Shown here piece after piece: positions 18,058 to 26,775 of a DNA stretch of 51,602 bases. The stretch's first letter is position 1. Each line of letters starts with the position of its first letter. The position numbers were made by a program, and so were the translations under genes. The notes beneath the pieces are model-generated. The model was not told where the DNA came from and made no database searches. It saw only the letters and a list, made by a program, of their open reading frames with translations. Source of the stretch: Verrucomicrobiota bacterium (lineage in GTDB: Bacteria; Verrucomicrobiota; Verrucomicrobiia; Limisphaerales; UBA9464); contig CANGKZ010000037.1 of the NCBI GenBank assembly GCA_947454705.1, positions 1 to 51,602 of the forward strand, given 5' to 3'.

Positions 18058-20709
18058 ATGCGGTCCCATCCCACGACCCTCCATCGCCGCCCCGGCCACG
18101 GGCGTCGAAGTCTTTCCGCGTTGCTGGGTTCCCTGCTCGCCTCGGCGGTGTCGATCTCCGCATCGGCAGCCACGCCCCCCACTTCCGGTGGTGCCCAATT
18201 TACCTCCGACATCCGTCCCCTGCTCAGCGAGTTCTGCGGCGACTGCCACATGGACGGCACGAAGAAAGGTGGCGTGGCGCTGGATGAATTCGCCACCGGC
18301 GACGCCGCGATGGCCGACCACGCCTTATGGCTCGCGGTGCTGAAAAACGTACGGGCCGGTCTGATGCCTCCGGCCAAAAAATCCCAGCCCTCCGACGCCC
18401 AGAAAACGCGGCTGGAATCGTGGATCAAGACCAGCGTCTTCCGCGTCGATCCGGCCGATCCCGATCCGGGACATGTGGTCGTCCGCCGCCTCAACCGCAC
18501 CGAGTACCGCAACACCATCCGCGACCTACTTGGAATCGAATTTGATACACAGGTTGAGTTCCCGGCCGACGACAGCGGGCACGGCTTCGACAATATCGGC
18601 GAGGTGCTCACCGTCTCCCCGATGCTGCTGGAAAAGTACCTGGCCGCCGCCCGGACCATCGTGGAACGCGCCGTCCCCGGGGAATCCGCATCGCCCGCGG
18701 AGAACGTCATCCCTGGGAAACGCTTCACCCCCGCCGGGACCTCTGACGCCAAACCCGCCAAGGGCTCCGCCGGCCCGCTCTCCCTTTCCTACTACGAACC
18801 CGCACGCGTCACGCATCGCCTCACGGTGAAGCACGGCGGAAGCTTCAAGCTGGTGCTGGACCTCGGCTCGACCGAGAAGTTCGTGGACAACCAGTTCGAC
18901 TACAACGAATGCCGGATCACGCTCCGCATCGATGGACAGGAGGCCTGGTCGCGTCGCTTCACCCGCGAGGGCAATCGGCCGTTTCAATTCACGGTCGATC
19001 GCACGCTGACCGCCGGCGAACACGTGATGGAATTCGAGCTTCAGCCGCTCACTCCGGACCAGAAGCACGTGCGGACCCTCGCGCTCCGGCTCGACTCCGT
19101 GACGCTCCGCGGACCGCTGGAAAAACCGCACTGGGTCAAACCCGCGAACTACGCACGGTTCTTCCCCAAGGATCCTCCCGCCGACGCCAGCGCACGTCGC
19201 CAGTACGCGCGCGAGTTGATCCAGCCCTTTGCCCGGCGGGCGTTCCGTCGTCCGGTCGAACCCGCCACCGTGGACCGTCTCACCGCGCTCGCCGAGAGCG
19301 TGTACGCCGACGGACACAACACCTTCGAAGCCGGGATCCGCCAGGCCCTGGTGGCGATCCTGGCCTCGCCGCGATTCCTCTTCCGCGAGGAATTCGCCGA
19401 ACCCGTCGCCTCGCGCGGCCGATACCCGTTCGTGGACGACCACGCGCTGGCTTCCCGTCTCTCGTACTTTTTTTGGTCCACCATGCCGGACGACGCGCTG
19501 ATGCGCCTCGCCGATGCGGGGCAGCTCCGCGCCCAGCTGGAACCGCAGGTGAAGCGGATGATGTCCGATGCGAGGTTCGACGGCTTCATCCGCAATTTCG
19601 TCGGCCAGTGGCTGCAGGCGCGGGACATTGAGAATGTGTCGATCGACGCCCGGCAGGTCCTGGCCCGCGAGGCGATTCCTGATCCGGCTTTTGAAGCCAA
19701 GCGCGACCGGTTCCGTGCCCTGCGTCAACGCACCGAGAGCGATCTCACGCCCGAGGAACGCAAGGAACTGGAAGCGCTCCGGCCCGAGATCGTGAAACGG
19801 AACAACGCCCCGGTTCGCGTGGAATTGAACGGAGACCTGCGGCGCGCCATGCGGCAGGAAACTGAAAAGACCGTGGCCTACGTCCTTCGCGAAGACCGCC
19901 CCCTGCGCGAGCTTCTGGACAGCAACTACACCTTCCTGAACGAGCGCCTGGCCAAGCACTACGGCCTGACCAATCTCACCACCGCCGTGATCGGCGATGA
20001 AGTGCGTCGCGTGGATCTCCCCGCGGGCAGCATGCGCGGCGGACTGCTGACCCAGGGAACCGTTCTCGCGGTAACCTCGAATCCCACCCGCACCTCGCCG
20101 GTGAAGCGCGGGTTGTTCGTGTTGGACAACATCCTCGGCACCCCGCCGCCGCCCGCGCCGCCCGATGTCTCGCCGCTCGAGGACGCCAGCAAGCGCGCCT
20201 CCAACAAAACTCCCACGCTGCGCGAAATGCTCGCGCTGCATCGTGAGAAGCCCTTGTGCAGCGGCTGCCACAACCGCATGGATCCGCTGGGGCTTGCGCT
20301 GGAGAATTTCAACGCCATGGGCCTCTGGCGCGATGCCGAACGCGGTCAACCGGTGGACACCTCCGGCGTGCTGCTCACCGGCGAAGCGTTCGACGACGTC
20401 CGCGATCTGAAGAAGATTCTCGCCACGCGCCACGCATCCGATTTCTACCGGACGCTGACCGAGAAGATGCTCACCTACGCGCTCGGCCGCGGATTGCGCG
20501 AGAGCGATGTGGAGACCGTGGATCAAATCGTGGCCTCGGTGGTCCGATCGGGCGGCAAGCCTTCCGCGCTGATTGCGGGGATCACCTCCTCTGCCCCATT
20601 TTTGAAAACCCGGCCCGCGGCTGCGACGGACTCCCGGCCAGTCGTTCCCGCAGCCGCACAGCCCAAGCCTCAGCAGCGGGCCGATGCCCGAACCTCGAAC
20701 ACGCCATGA
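18058..20709 (+). CDS. PSD-type cytochrome with DUF1587/1595/1592/1588/1585
   Basis: The ATG at 18058 gives 883 residues with a signal peptide (RRSLSALLGSLLASAV); a TTG at 18004 would add 18 residues ahead of it. Domains in order: a haem domain with CGDCH (60-64), DUF1587 (VVRRLNRTEYRNTIRDLLG), a carbohydrate-binding-like beta domain (about 260-350), DUF1595 (IQPFARRAFRRP), DUF1592 (RLSYFFWSTMPDD), DUF1588 with a second haem motif CSGCH (734-738) followed by NRMDPLG, and DUF1585 at the end. This is the full set seen in the planctomycete/verrucomicrobial family. Its reaction is not established. Its stop overlaps the start of the DUF1552 gene by 4 bp, so the two are surely translated from one transcript. 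Confidence 0.9.
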   Translation: MRSHPTTLHRRPGHGRRSLSALLGSLLASAVSISASAATPPTSGGAQFTSDIRPLLSEFCGDCHMDGTKKGGVALDEFATGDAAMADHALWLAVLKNVRAGLMPPAKKSQPSDAQKTRLESWIKTSVFRVDPADPDPGHVVVRRLNRTEYRNTIRDLLGIEFDTQVEFPADDSGHGFDNIGEVLTVSPMLLEKYLAAARTIVERAVPGESASPAENVIPGKRFTPAGTSDAKPAKGSAGPLSLSYYEPARVTHRLTVKHGGSFKLVLDLGSTEKFVDNQFDYNECRITLRIDGQEAWSRRFTREGNRPFQFTVDRTLTAGEHVMEFELQPLTPDQKHVRTLALRLDSVTLRGPLEKPHWVKPANYARFFPKDPPADASARRQYARELIQPFARRAFRRPVEPATVDRLTALAESVYADGHNTFEAGIRQALVAILASPRFLFREEFAEPVASRGRYPFVDDHALASRLSYFFWSTMPDDALMRLADAGQLRAQLEPQVKRMMSDARFDGFIRNFVGQWLQARDIENVSIDARQVLAREAIPDPAFEAKRDRFRALRQRTESDLTPEERKELEALRPEIVKRNNAPVRVELNGDLRRAMRQETEKTVAYVLREDRPLRELLDSNYTFLNERLAKHYGLTNLTTAVIGDEVRRVDLPAGSMRGGLLTQGTVLAVTSNPTRTSPVKRGLFVLDNILGTPPPPAPPDVSPLEDASKRASNKTPTLREMLALHREKPLCSGCHNRMDPLGLALENFNAMGLWRDAERGQPVDTSGVLLTGEAFDDVRDLKKILATRHASDFYRTLTEKMLTYALGRGLRESDVETVDQIVASVVRSGGKPSALIAGITSSAPFLKTRPAAATDSRPVVPAAAQPKPQQRADARTSNTP

Positions 20710-22118
20710 GCACGAACCCAAACTCAGCGAACCCCGTTCGTCATCGCGCCGCAGAGCGCCACGTCAGCCTGAGCCGACGCCATTTCCTCCGCGGACTCGG
20801 CGCGAGCATTGCGCTTCCCACGTTTGCCTCGCTCGCGCCATCCGGTGCGCTGCCGCTCCTGGCCGCCGCCGCGCCGCTCGCCACCACCGCCAGCGGCGCT
20901 CCGTTGCGAACCGCCTTTGTCTTCTTCCCCAACGGCGCGATTCCCTCCACCTGGTGGCCGAAGGATAACGCATCAACCCTGCAATTTGGTGCCACCCTCC
21001 AACCGCTCGAAGGCCATCGGCAACAACTCCAACTGCTCGGCGGACTCGACCACCGCGCGGCCGAACCCGGGTCGGACGGCGGCGGCGATCACGCCCGCGG
21101 CAACGGTGTGTTTCTCACCGGCGTGCGGTTGAAAAAGAGCGCCACCGACATCCGCGCAGGGACCTCGATTGATCAGGTCATCGCCCGCGAAGTCGGCCAC
21201 CTCACCCGCTTTCCCTCGCTCGAACTCACCGGCGACACCGGCCGCTACTCCGGCGCGTGCGACTCCGGGTACGCCTGCGCGTATCAGCACAATCTGTCCT
21301 GGAGTTCTCCCACCACTCCGATGGCCGCCGAGGCGAATCCGCGTCTGGTGTTCGAACGCCTCTTCGGTGGCGGAGCACCGGGGGAACGCGCCGCGAGCTT
21401 GGATCGACGCCAGCGCGAACAACGCTCGGTGCTCGACTTCATCCTCGACGATGCCAAGTCCATGCAGGGCCGACTCAATGGATCGGACCGCGACAAGCTC
21501 GACCAGTACCTCACCGGCATCCGCGAGATCGAAACGCGCATCGCCCGCGCCGAACAGTTCGGCAAGCCTCGCGATCCCGGAATTGAAACCCCGCCCGGAA
21601 TCCCCACCGACTACGGCGAACATCTGCAGCTGATGTTCGACATGCTGGTGCTGGCGTTCCAGACCGACTCCACGCGCATCGCGACGATGTTGCTCGCCCA
21701 CGACGGCAGCAACCGCTCCTTCGCCCACATCGGCATTCCAGAGGGCCACCACGACCTGTCGCACCACTTCAATGATCCGGAAAAGATCCGCAAGGTGGCC
21801 GACATCGACCGCTGGTACGCGCAGCAATTCGCCCGGTTCCTCGACAAGATGGAGTCCACGCGCGATGTCGATGGGAACTCGCTGCTGCACAATTCCATGA
21901 TTGTGTACGGCGGTGGCAATGCCGACGCGAACCGTCACACGCATTCCAATCTTCCCGTGGTCCTCGCCGGCGCGGGCGGCGGCACCCTTTCGCCCGGCCG
22001 CTACCAAAAGCACCGCGGCAAGCCGATGACCAACCTGTTCCTCTCCCTCGCCGATCGCATGGGAGTGTCCTCGCTGAAGCAATTCGGCGATTCCACCGGA
22101 CGGCTGGATTCGGTCTGA
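20706..22118 (+). CDS. DUF1552 family protein, Tat-exported
   Basis: The start is the ATG at 20706, inside an ATGA overlap with the upstream stop, giving 470 residues. A twin-arginine leader SRRHFLRGLG sits at residues 23-32. The body shows DUF1552 features: FVFFPNGAIPSTWWPK early, a long helical middle with DKLDQYLTGIREIETRIARAE, and IVYGGGNADANRHTH near the end. DUF1552 is the standing partner of the DUF1592-type cytochromes and is distantly related to DUF1501; the activity is unknown. Translational coupling suggests fixed stoichiometry with the haem protein. Confidence 0.9.
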   Translation: MSTNPNSANPVRHRAAERHVSLSRRHFLRGLGASIALPTFASLAPSGALPLLAAAAPLATTASGAPLRTAFVFFPNGAIPSTWWPKDNASTLQFGATLQPLEGHRQQLQLLGGLDHRAAEPGSDGGGDHARGNGVFLTGVRLKKSATDIRAGTSIDQVIAREVGHLTRFPSLELTGDTGRYSGACDSGYACAYQHNLSWSSPTTPMAAEANPRLVFERLFGGGAPGERAASLDRRQREQRSVLDFILDDAKSMQGRLNGSDRDKLDQYLTGIREIETRIARAEQFGKPRDPGIETPPGIPTDYGEHLQLMFDMLVLAFQTDSTRIATMLLAHDGSNRSFAHIGIPEGHHDLSHHFNDPEKIRKVADIDRWYAQQFARFLDKMESTRDVDGNSLLHNSMIVYGGGNADANRHTHSNLPVVLAGAGGGTLSPGRYQKHRGKPMTNLFLSLADRMGVSSLKQFGDSTGRLDSV

Positions 22119-22131
22119 CGCCACCGCCCCG

Positions 22132-23019
22132 ATGCCCTTCCTCCTCGTCCGCCGCGGCGCCGTGCGTGTGTTCCAATTCTGGTTCGCTGTTTTGCTGCTG
22201 GGCCTTTTCGCCCGCAGCGCCCGGGCGGCCGGCATTCCGGACAAGCTGGTGGTCCTCACCTTCGACGACTCCGTCGCCTCGCTCCACACCCACGTGCGTC
22301 CGCTGCTCAAGCAGCACGGATTCAACGCCACGTTCTTCATCACCGAGGGATTCAGCTTCACCAACAACAAGGTCGATTACATGACCTGGGAGCAGATCGC
22401 GGAGCTGCATCGCGACGGCTTCGAGATCGGCAACCACACGCGGAGCCACATGGGAGTCTCCGCCGACACCCTCGGCCGTCTGCGCGGCGAGGTGGAGTTC
22501 ATCAACCAGCGCTGCGCGGAGCACGGCATCCCGCGTCCGGTGAGTTTTGGCTATCCGGGCAACGCCATTCATCCCGCCGCCCTTCCCCTCCTGCGCGAAC
22601 TCGGGTTTCGCTACGCCCGCCGCGGCGCGCAACCGGAGTATGCTTACGAAACCGGCCGGGGCATTCCGTTCGAGCCCGGACAGGATCACCTGCTGCTCAT
22701 CCCCACCACCGGCGATGCGCGCCCGACCTGGAGCCTCGACAATCTCAAGGCCGCCGTCACCCAGGCGCACGACGGAAAGATCGCCGTGCTGCAATTCCAC
22801 GGCGTGCCCGACCGGGAACACCCGTGGGTCAACACCCCGCTCGAACGCTTCCGCGAATACCTCGACTGGATGAAATCCCACGGCTACCGCGGCATCGCCC
22901 TGCGCGACCTCGCCCCGTACGTGCAAAACGCCCCCGTCCCGACCGAACCCTGGGCGATCATTGAACGCCGCCAGGCCGCCATCCGGGCCGCCGCCAAGCC
23001 GGATTCCGGAGCCAAATAA
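22132..23019 (+). CDS. Polysaccharide deacetylase (NodB-like), exported
   Basis: A 295-residue protein with a signal peptide or anchor (residues 9-33, ending ARSARAAG). It carries the NodB fold: VLTFDD (Asp45/Asp46), the metal-binding pair in NHTRSHMG (His102, His106), YPGN in place of the usual RxPY motif, and VLQFHG with a catalytic-type histidine at 223. Such enzymes remove acetyl groups from glycans outside the cytoplasm. It starts 13 bp after the DUF1552 stop and is followed by a terminator, so it is the last gene of the DUF1592-DUF1552 operon. That placement is a hint that the operon acts on acetylated sugar polymers. Confidence 0.9.
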   Translation: MPFLLVRRGAVRVFQFWFAVLLLGLFARSARAAGIPDKLVVLTFDDSVASLHTHVRPLLKQHGFNATFFITEGFSFTNNKVDYMTWEQIAELHRDGFEIGNHTRSHMGVSADTLGRLRGEVEFINQRCAEHGIPRPVSFGYPGNAIHPAALPLLRELGFRYARRGAQPEYAYETGRGIPFEPGQDHLLLIPTTGDARPTWSLDNLKAAVTQAHDGKIAVLQFHGVPDREHPWVNTPLERFREYLDWMKSHGYRGIALRDLAPYVQNAPVPTEPWAIIERRQAAIRAAAKPDSGAK

Positions 23020-23053
23020 GGGTGTACCATTTTTGGAACACCCTGGTTTTTAA
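23019..23053 (+). terminator. Rho-independent terminator of the deacetylase operon
   Basis: A stem agggtgt/acaccct with two further C-G pairs inside, loop attttt, is followed by ggtttttaatt. It begins at the last base of the deacetylase stop codon. Confidence 0.65.
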
Positions 23054-23116
23054 TTCCTTCCGGAGGCCGGAACCCGCGCTGGACGAAACGGAAACCCCCT
23101 CTATCTTCCGCCCCGT

Positions 23117-23851
23117 ATGGAATCGAACAATCCGGTTTTGAGTGAGAGAACGTTTGCGGGCGCGCGGGCCTACAGTGGCCCGTCCATGACGCTCGATGGC
23201 GTGACCTTCAAGAGCGGCGTGCTGCTGCTCCTGGCGGTCCTTTCGGCCGCCTTCAGTTGGAGCGCGGTTTCCACCAACACTGCCCTGGCCCTGCCCCTCG
23301 TCGCGGTGGGCGGACTCGGCGGATTCGTCATCGCCCTCGTGCTGATGTTCAAGCAGCAGTGGGCTCCGGCCCTCGCCCCCGCCTACGCGGTGCTCGAAGG
23401 CTTCCTGCTCGGCGCGATCTCGTACGTCTTCAGCGCCAAGTACCAATACATCGCCTTCCAGGCCGCCGGCCTGACCATGGGAGTGCTGGCCATGATGCTC
23501 ACCCTCTACCGCCTGCGCATCGTGCGGGCGACTGAGAAGTTCAAGCTCGGCATGATGGCCGCCATCGGAGCCATCGCCCTGCTCTACCTGGTGAACATGG
23601 TGATGCGCCTGTTCGGAAAGCCGCTGCCCTTCCTCTACGACTCCAGCCCGCTGAGCATCGGCATCAGCTTCGTGATCGTCGGCGTGGCCGCGTTGAGCCT
23701 GATCCTGGACTTCGATCGCATCGAGAACGCCATCGAGCGCGGCGCACCGAAGTACATGGAATGGTACTGCGGATTCGGCCTCTTGGTGACGCTGGTGTGG
23801 GTGTACCTCGAAATCCTTCGCCTGCTGTCGAAGTTGAACGACCGCCGCTGA
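23117..23851 (+). CDS. BAX inhibitor-1/YccA-like integral membrane protein
   Basis: A 244-residue protein with about seven hydrophobic helices and short loops. The stretch APAYAVLEGFLLGAIS (about residues 87-102) is typical of the bacterial BAX-inhibitor-1-like family (the YccA/YbhL-related group with a soluble N-terminus). Relatives are inner-membrane proteins, some shown to leak calcium or to modulate FtsH; the role here is not known. No clear ribosome binding site precedes the ATG. A strong terminator follows, and one lies upstream, so the gene is its own transcription unit. Confidence 0.9.
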   Translation: MESNNPVLSERTFAGARAYSGPSMTLDGVTFKSGVLLLLAVLSAAFSWSAVSTNTALALPLVAVGGLGGFVIALVLMFKQQWAPALAPAYAVLEGFLLGAISYVFSAKYQYIAFQAAGLTMGVLAMMLTLYRLRIVRATEKFKLGMMAAIGAIALLYLVNMVMRLFGKPLPFLYDSSPLSIGISFVIVGVAALSLILDFDRIENAIERGAPKYMEWYCGFGLLVTLVWVYLEILRLLSKLNDRR

Positions 23852-23883
23852 TCCCAGCCGCCGGTTCTTCCAACCTCCTTCGC

Positions 23884-23914
23884 AAGGCGCGCCCCCGGGC
23901 GCGCCTTGTTTGTT
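23884..23914 (+). terminator. Strong rho-independent terminator
   Basis: A perfect 10-bp stem (aaggcgcgcc pairing with ggcgcgcctt) with the 4-base loop cccg is followed by gtttgtttt. It closes the BAX-inhibitor-like gene. Confidence 0.85.
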
Positions 23915-23998
23915 TTGCCGGGGAGCTGTGCGAGCGAGATTCTTTGTCTCCGTCGATCCTGACTCGACGAATCCCGGTCGCCGGAGGAGCCTCGCGTC

Positions 23999-24820
23999 AT
24001 GACCTCCCTGCGCACCTTCCTTTCGCAATGCCTCGCCGCAACCGCGACGGTGGCGACGGCCGCCCTGCTGATGCTTACCGCGCTTACCGTTCCTCAGCGG
24101 GCCGTTGCTGCGGATTCGGCGGCTCCGCAATACTACGAACTGCGCGTGTACAGCACGCAGTCCATCGCGCAACAGCAGCGGATCAGCGAATACTGGGAGA
24201 AGGCCGCGGTGCCGGCGTACAATCGGATGGGCATTCGTCCGATCGGTGTCTTCACCGAGTTGCAGGAATCCACCAACAGCAAGGTGTACGTGCTGATTCC
24301 CTTCGCCAGCCCCGGCGCGTATGCCGAAGTGCCGGCAAAGCTTGCGGCCGATTCCGCGTACCAAGCCGCGGCCGATTCCTACCTCAACACCCCGAAGTCG
24401 GAGCCCACCTATCAGCGTTTCGAGAGCTCGCTGCTGGTGGCCTTTGATTCCATGAAGCAACTCGCCGTGCCGCCCTCCGCGGCGGAAAAGAAGCCGTGGA
24501 TTTTTGAGCTCCGCACCTACCAGAGCCACAGCGAAGGCAAGGGCATCAACAAGGTGAACATGTTCAACGCGGGTGAAGTTCCGTTGATGCAGGAAGTCGG
24601 TCTGTCGCCGGTGTTCTTTGCCCAGACGGTCATTGGAACCGGCATGCCGAACCTCGTGTACATGGTGTCGGGCGAAAGCCTGGAAGCGCACAAGGAACAC
24701 TGGAAGGGCTTCGGCGGCGCGCCGGCGTGGAAGAAGCTGAGCAGCGATCCGCAGTACAAGGACAACGTCTCGAAGATCATCAACGTGTTCCTGAAGCGCA
24801 CCCCGGCGTCCCAGATTTGA
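23999..24820 (+). CDS. NIPSNAP family protein, exported
   Basis: A 273-residue protein with a long signal peptide (about 1-38, ending RAVAADS) and two NIPSNAP-type ferredoxin-like domains. The first opens with YYELRVYS (about residue 45) and the second with IFELRTYQS (about residue 165), the usual signature of the fold. NIPSNAP proteins are small dimeric alpha-beta-barrel proteins of unclear activity; exported two-domain forms are common in this phylum. The ATG is preceded by ggagg at a reasonable distance, one of the few good ribosome binding sites in the window. It stands alone between a terminator and a repeat region. Confidence 0.9.
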   Translation: MTSLRTFLSQCLAATATVATAALLMLTALTVPQRAVAADSAAPQYYELRVYSTQSIAQQQRISEYWEKAAVPAYNRMGIRPIGVFTELQESTNSKVYVLIPFASPGAYAEVPAKLAADSAYQAAADSYLNTPKSEPTYQRFESSLLVAFDSMKQLAVPPSAAEKKPWIFELRTYQSHSEGKGINKVNMFNAGEVPLMQEVGLSPVFFAQTVIGTGMPNLVYMVSGESLEAHKEHWKGFGGAPAWKKLSSDPQYKDNVSKIINVFLKRTPASQI

Positions 24821-25353
24821 GACGGGATGCGGGTGGTTGAACCTAAGAACGACAGTTGAAGGGTTAAAAAGTTGAAGGGTTGAAGGGGCAAAGTGTTCCG
24901 GAGATTCGACTGTTGTCCCAAACCTTCACCGATTCAGAAGGACAATAGCCCAGGCCTTCAGGCCTGGGTGCAAATGCGGTAAGCGTCATCGAGTCCCGGA
25001 GGGACGGCAGAGGTGTCTTTCTGTCGTCCCTCCGGGACTCGATCCGTGTTGAGGCCAAATCCCCGGCCTCAAGGCCGGGGCTATTTTCACCGCGCCTTTC
25101 ACGATCTGCGATCTCCGATCTCCAATCTTCGATCTCCGATCCCGCCCCCAGAGGGAGATCCGGCAAAGATCGGCCACAGATGCGCAATCCACGGTTGGAG
25201 CCGGATCCCGCCGGCGTCCAGCTTCGGAACCACAACGGACCACGCGAGCCGATCCCAACGCGACGCCCCATCAGGCCTCGCAGGGACCGGATCGCGGATC
25301 CCGCGTGACATCGTGCCCGATCACCCACTCCACAACCCTTTGCCCCACTCCCC
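24821..25353. other. Gene-free stretch with paired REP-like elements
   Basis: It contains a reverse ttcaaccc run (24854-24889), an inverted pair of REP-like elements (24944-25085) and a GATC-type run (about 25101-25146). The remainder up to the next start has no recognisable feature. Open frames here are low-complexity and overlap the repeats. Confidence 0.55.
24944..25085. repeat. Inverted pair of REP-like elements (BIME-like)
   Basis: Two REP-like units point at each other. The centre is a perfect 19-bp inverted repeat, atcgagtcccggagggacg at 24987-25005 and its complement at 25024-25042, 18 bp apart. The outer ends are the hairpins gcccaggccttcaggcctggg and, on the other side, ccccggcctcaaggccgggg flanked by ctatt. 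A transcript through it could fold into a long cruciform-like stem. Confidence 0.7.
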
Positions 25354-26775
25354 ATGACACATCCACTCGTGATCCAAGGCGGCATGGGAACCGGCGTCTC
25401 CAATTGGCGACTCGCCCAGGCGGTCTCCCGACTCGGTCAATTGGGAGTCGTTTCCGGCACGGCGATCGACGTCATCGTCGCGCGCCGACTCCAGGAGGGC
25501 GACCCGGAGGGGCATCTCCGACGCGCCTTCGAACACTTCCCCATTCCCGGCGTTGCCCAGCGCGTGCTCGACCGCTTTTTCATTCCCGGCGGAAAGGCCC
25601 CGAACCAGCCCTATCGCACCCTCCCGCTGGTCAACCACCCCGCCACCGCGCCGCAGGTCGAACTCCTCGTCCTCGCAAACTTCGCCGAAGTCTTTCTGGC
25701 CCGCGAAGGCCACTCAGGTTGCGTGGGAATCAACTACCTTCAAAAGGTCCAGCTCCCCACTTTGCCTTCCATTTTTGGGGCCCTGCTGGCCGGAGTGGAC
25801 TACGTGCTCATGGGCGCGGGCATTCCGATGGCCATTCCCGGCGTGCTCGATCAACTCGCCCGCGGCGAATGCGCCCGATTGAAACTCGAGGTCGAAGGTG
25901 CCGAAACCAGCGAGGAATTCGTGTCCGAATTTGATCCGGTGGAATTCTGCGGCGGCGCCGTCCCTGCCCTGAAACGTCCCCAGTTTCTGGCGATCATTTC
26001 CTCCTACGTCCTCGCGCTCGCGCTGGCGCGCAAGGCCAGCGGACGCGTCGATGGCTTCGTGGTCGAAGGCCCCACCGCCGGCGGACACAACGCCCCGCCC
26101 CGCGGAGCGCTCCAACTCAACGAACGCGGCGAACCCGTGTACGGCGACCGCGATGTCCCAGATTTGGAAAAGATCCGCTCCCTCGGACTGCCCTTCTGGT
26201 TGGCCGGATCCTACGGCACCCCGGAGCGTCTCGCCGAGGCGCTCAAGACCGGCGCCGCGGGAATCCAGGTGGGAACCGCCTTTGCGTTCTGCGACGAATC
26301 GGGTGTGGAACCCGGATTGAAATCACGGGTTCTCGACTCCGTTCGCAACGGCACGCTCGATGTCTTTACCGACCCCCTCGCATCGCCCACCGGATTTCCG
26401 TTCAAGATCGCGCGGTTGGAAGGAACCCTTTCCGAACCCGGAGCCTACGAGGCGCGGGAACGCGTGTGCGACCTCGGGTATCTTCGACGCCCCTTCCGCA
26501 AGGCGCCGGGCATCTTGGGATATCGCTGCCCAGGCGAGCCGGAGGAATATTTCGTCAACAAAGGCGGGCAATGCGACGAGACGCACGGACGCAAGTGTAT
26601 CTGCAACGGTCTGCTGGCCACCATCGGTCTCGGGCAGATTCACTCGGATGGCTACCATGAGCCCCCGTTGGTCACGACGGGCGACGACGTGTTGAGTCTC
26701 GCGCGATTCTTCCCCAACGGCTCGAACCACTACTCCGCTGCCGACGTCGTAAACCAACTCGTCGGAACGGCGTGA
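25354..26775 (+). CDS. Nitronate monooxygenase-like flavoprotein
   Basis: A 473-residue protein without signal peptide, so cytoplasmic. It has the TIM-barrel FMN-binding features of the 2-nitropropane dioxygenase/PfaD group: PLVIQGGMGTGVSNWRLA at the N-terminus, VEGPTAGGHNAPP (phosphate/substrate loop), and LAGSYGTPERLAEALKTGA followed by GIQVGTAFAF. The C-terminal 100 residues carry a cysteine-rich segment (CDLGYL, YRCPGEP, GGQCDET, KCICNG) that could hold a metal or iron-sulfur centre. The family oxidises nitronates or acts as enoyl-type flavoprotein; the substrate here is not predictable. It is a lone gene. Confidence 0.85.
   Translation: MTHPLVIQGGMGTGVSNWRLAQAVSRLGQLGVVSGTAIDVIVARRLQEGDPEGHLRRAFEHFPIPGVAQRVLDRFFIPGGKAPNQPYRTLPLVNHPATAPQVELLVLANFAEVFLAREGHSGCVGINYLQKVQLPTLPSIFGALLAGVDYVLMGAGIPMAIPGVLDQLARGECARLKLEVEGAETSEEFVSEFDPVEFCGGAVPALKRPQFLAIISSYVLALALARKASGRVDGFVVEGPTAGGHNAPPRGALQLNERGEPVYGDRDVPDLEKIRSLGLPFWLAGSYGTPERLAEALKTGAAGIQVGTAFAFCDESGVEPGLKSRVLDSVRNGTLDVFTDPLASPTGFPFKIARLEGTLSEPGAYEARERVCDLGYLRRPFRKAPGILGYRCPGEPEEYFVNKGGQCDETHGRKCICNGLLATIGLGQIHSDGYHEPPLVTTGDDVLSLARFFPNGSNHYSAADVVNQLVGTA

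Noticed and set aside
20256-20705. Extended start for the DUF1552 gene
   Set aside because: The frame is open but overlaps the 3' part of the DUF1592-type gene. The twin-arginine leader begins only after the ATG at 20706.
18526-20721. Minus-strand open frame of 731 codons opposite the DUF1592-type gene
   Set aside because: It is the shadow of a strongly supported cytochrome gene with conserved domains in order. No protein family is visible on the minus strand.
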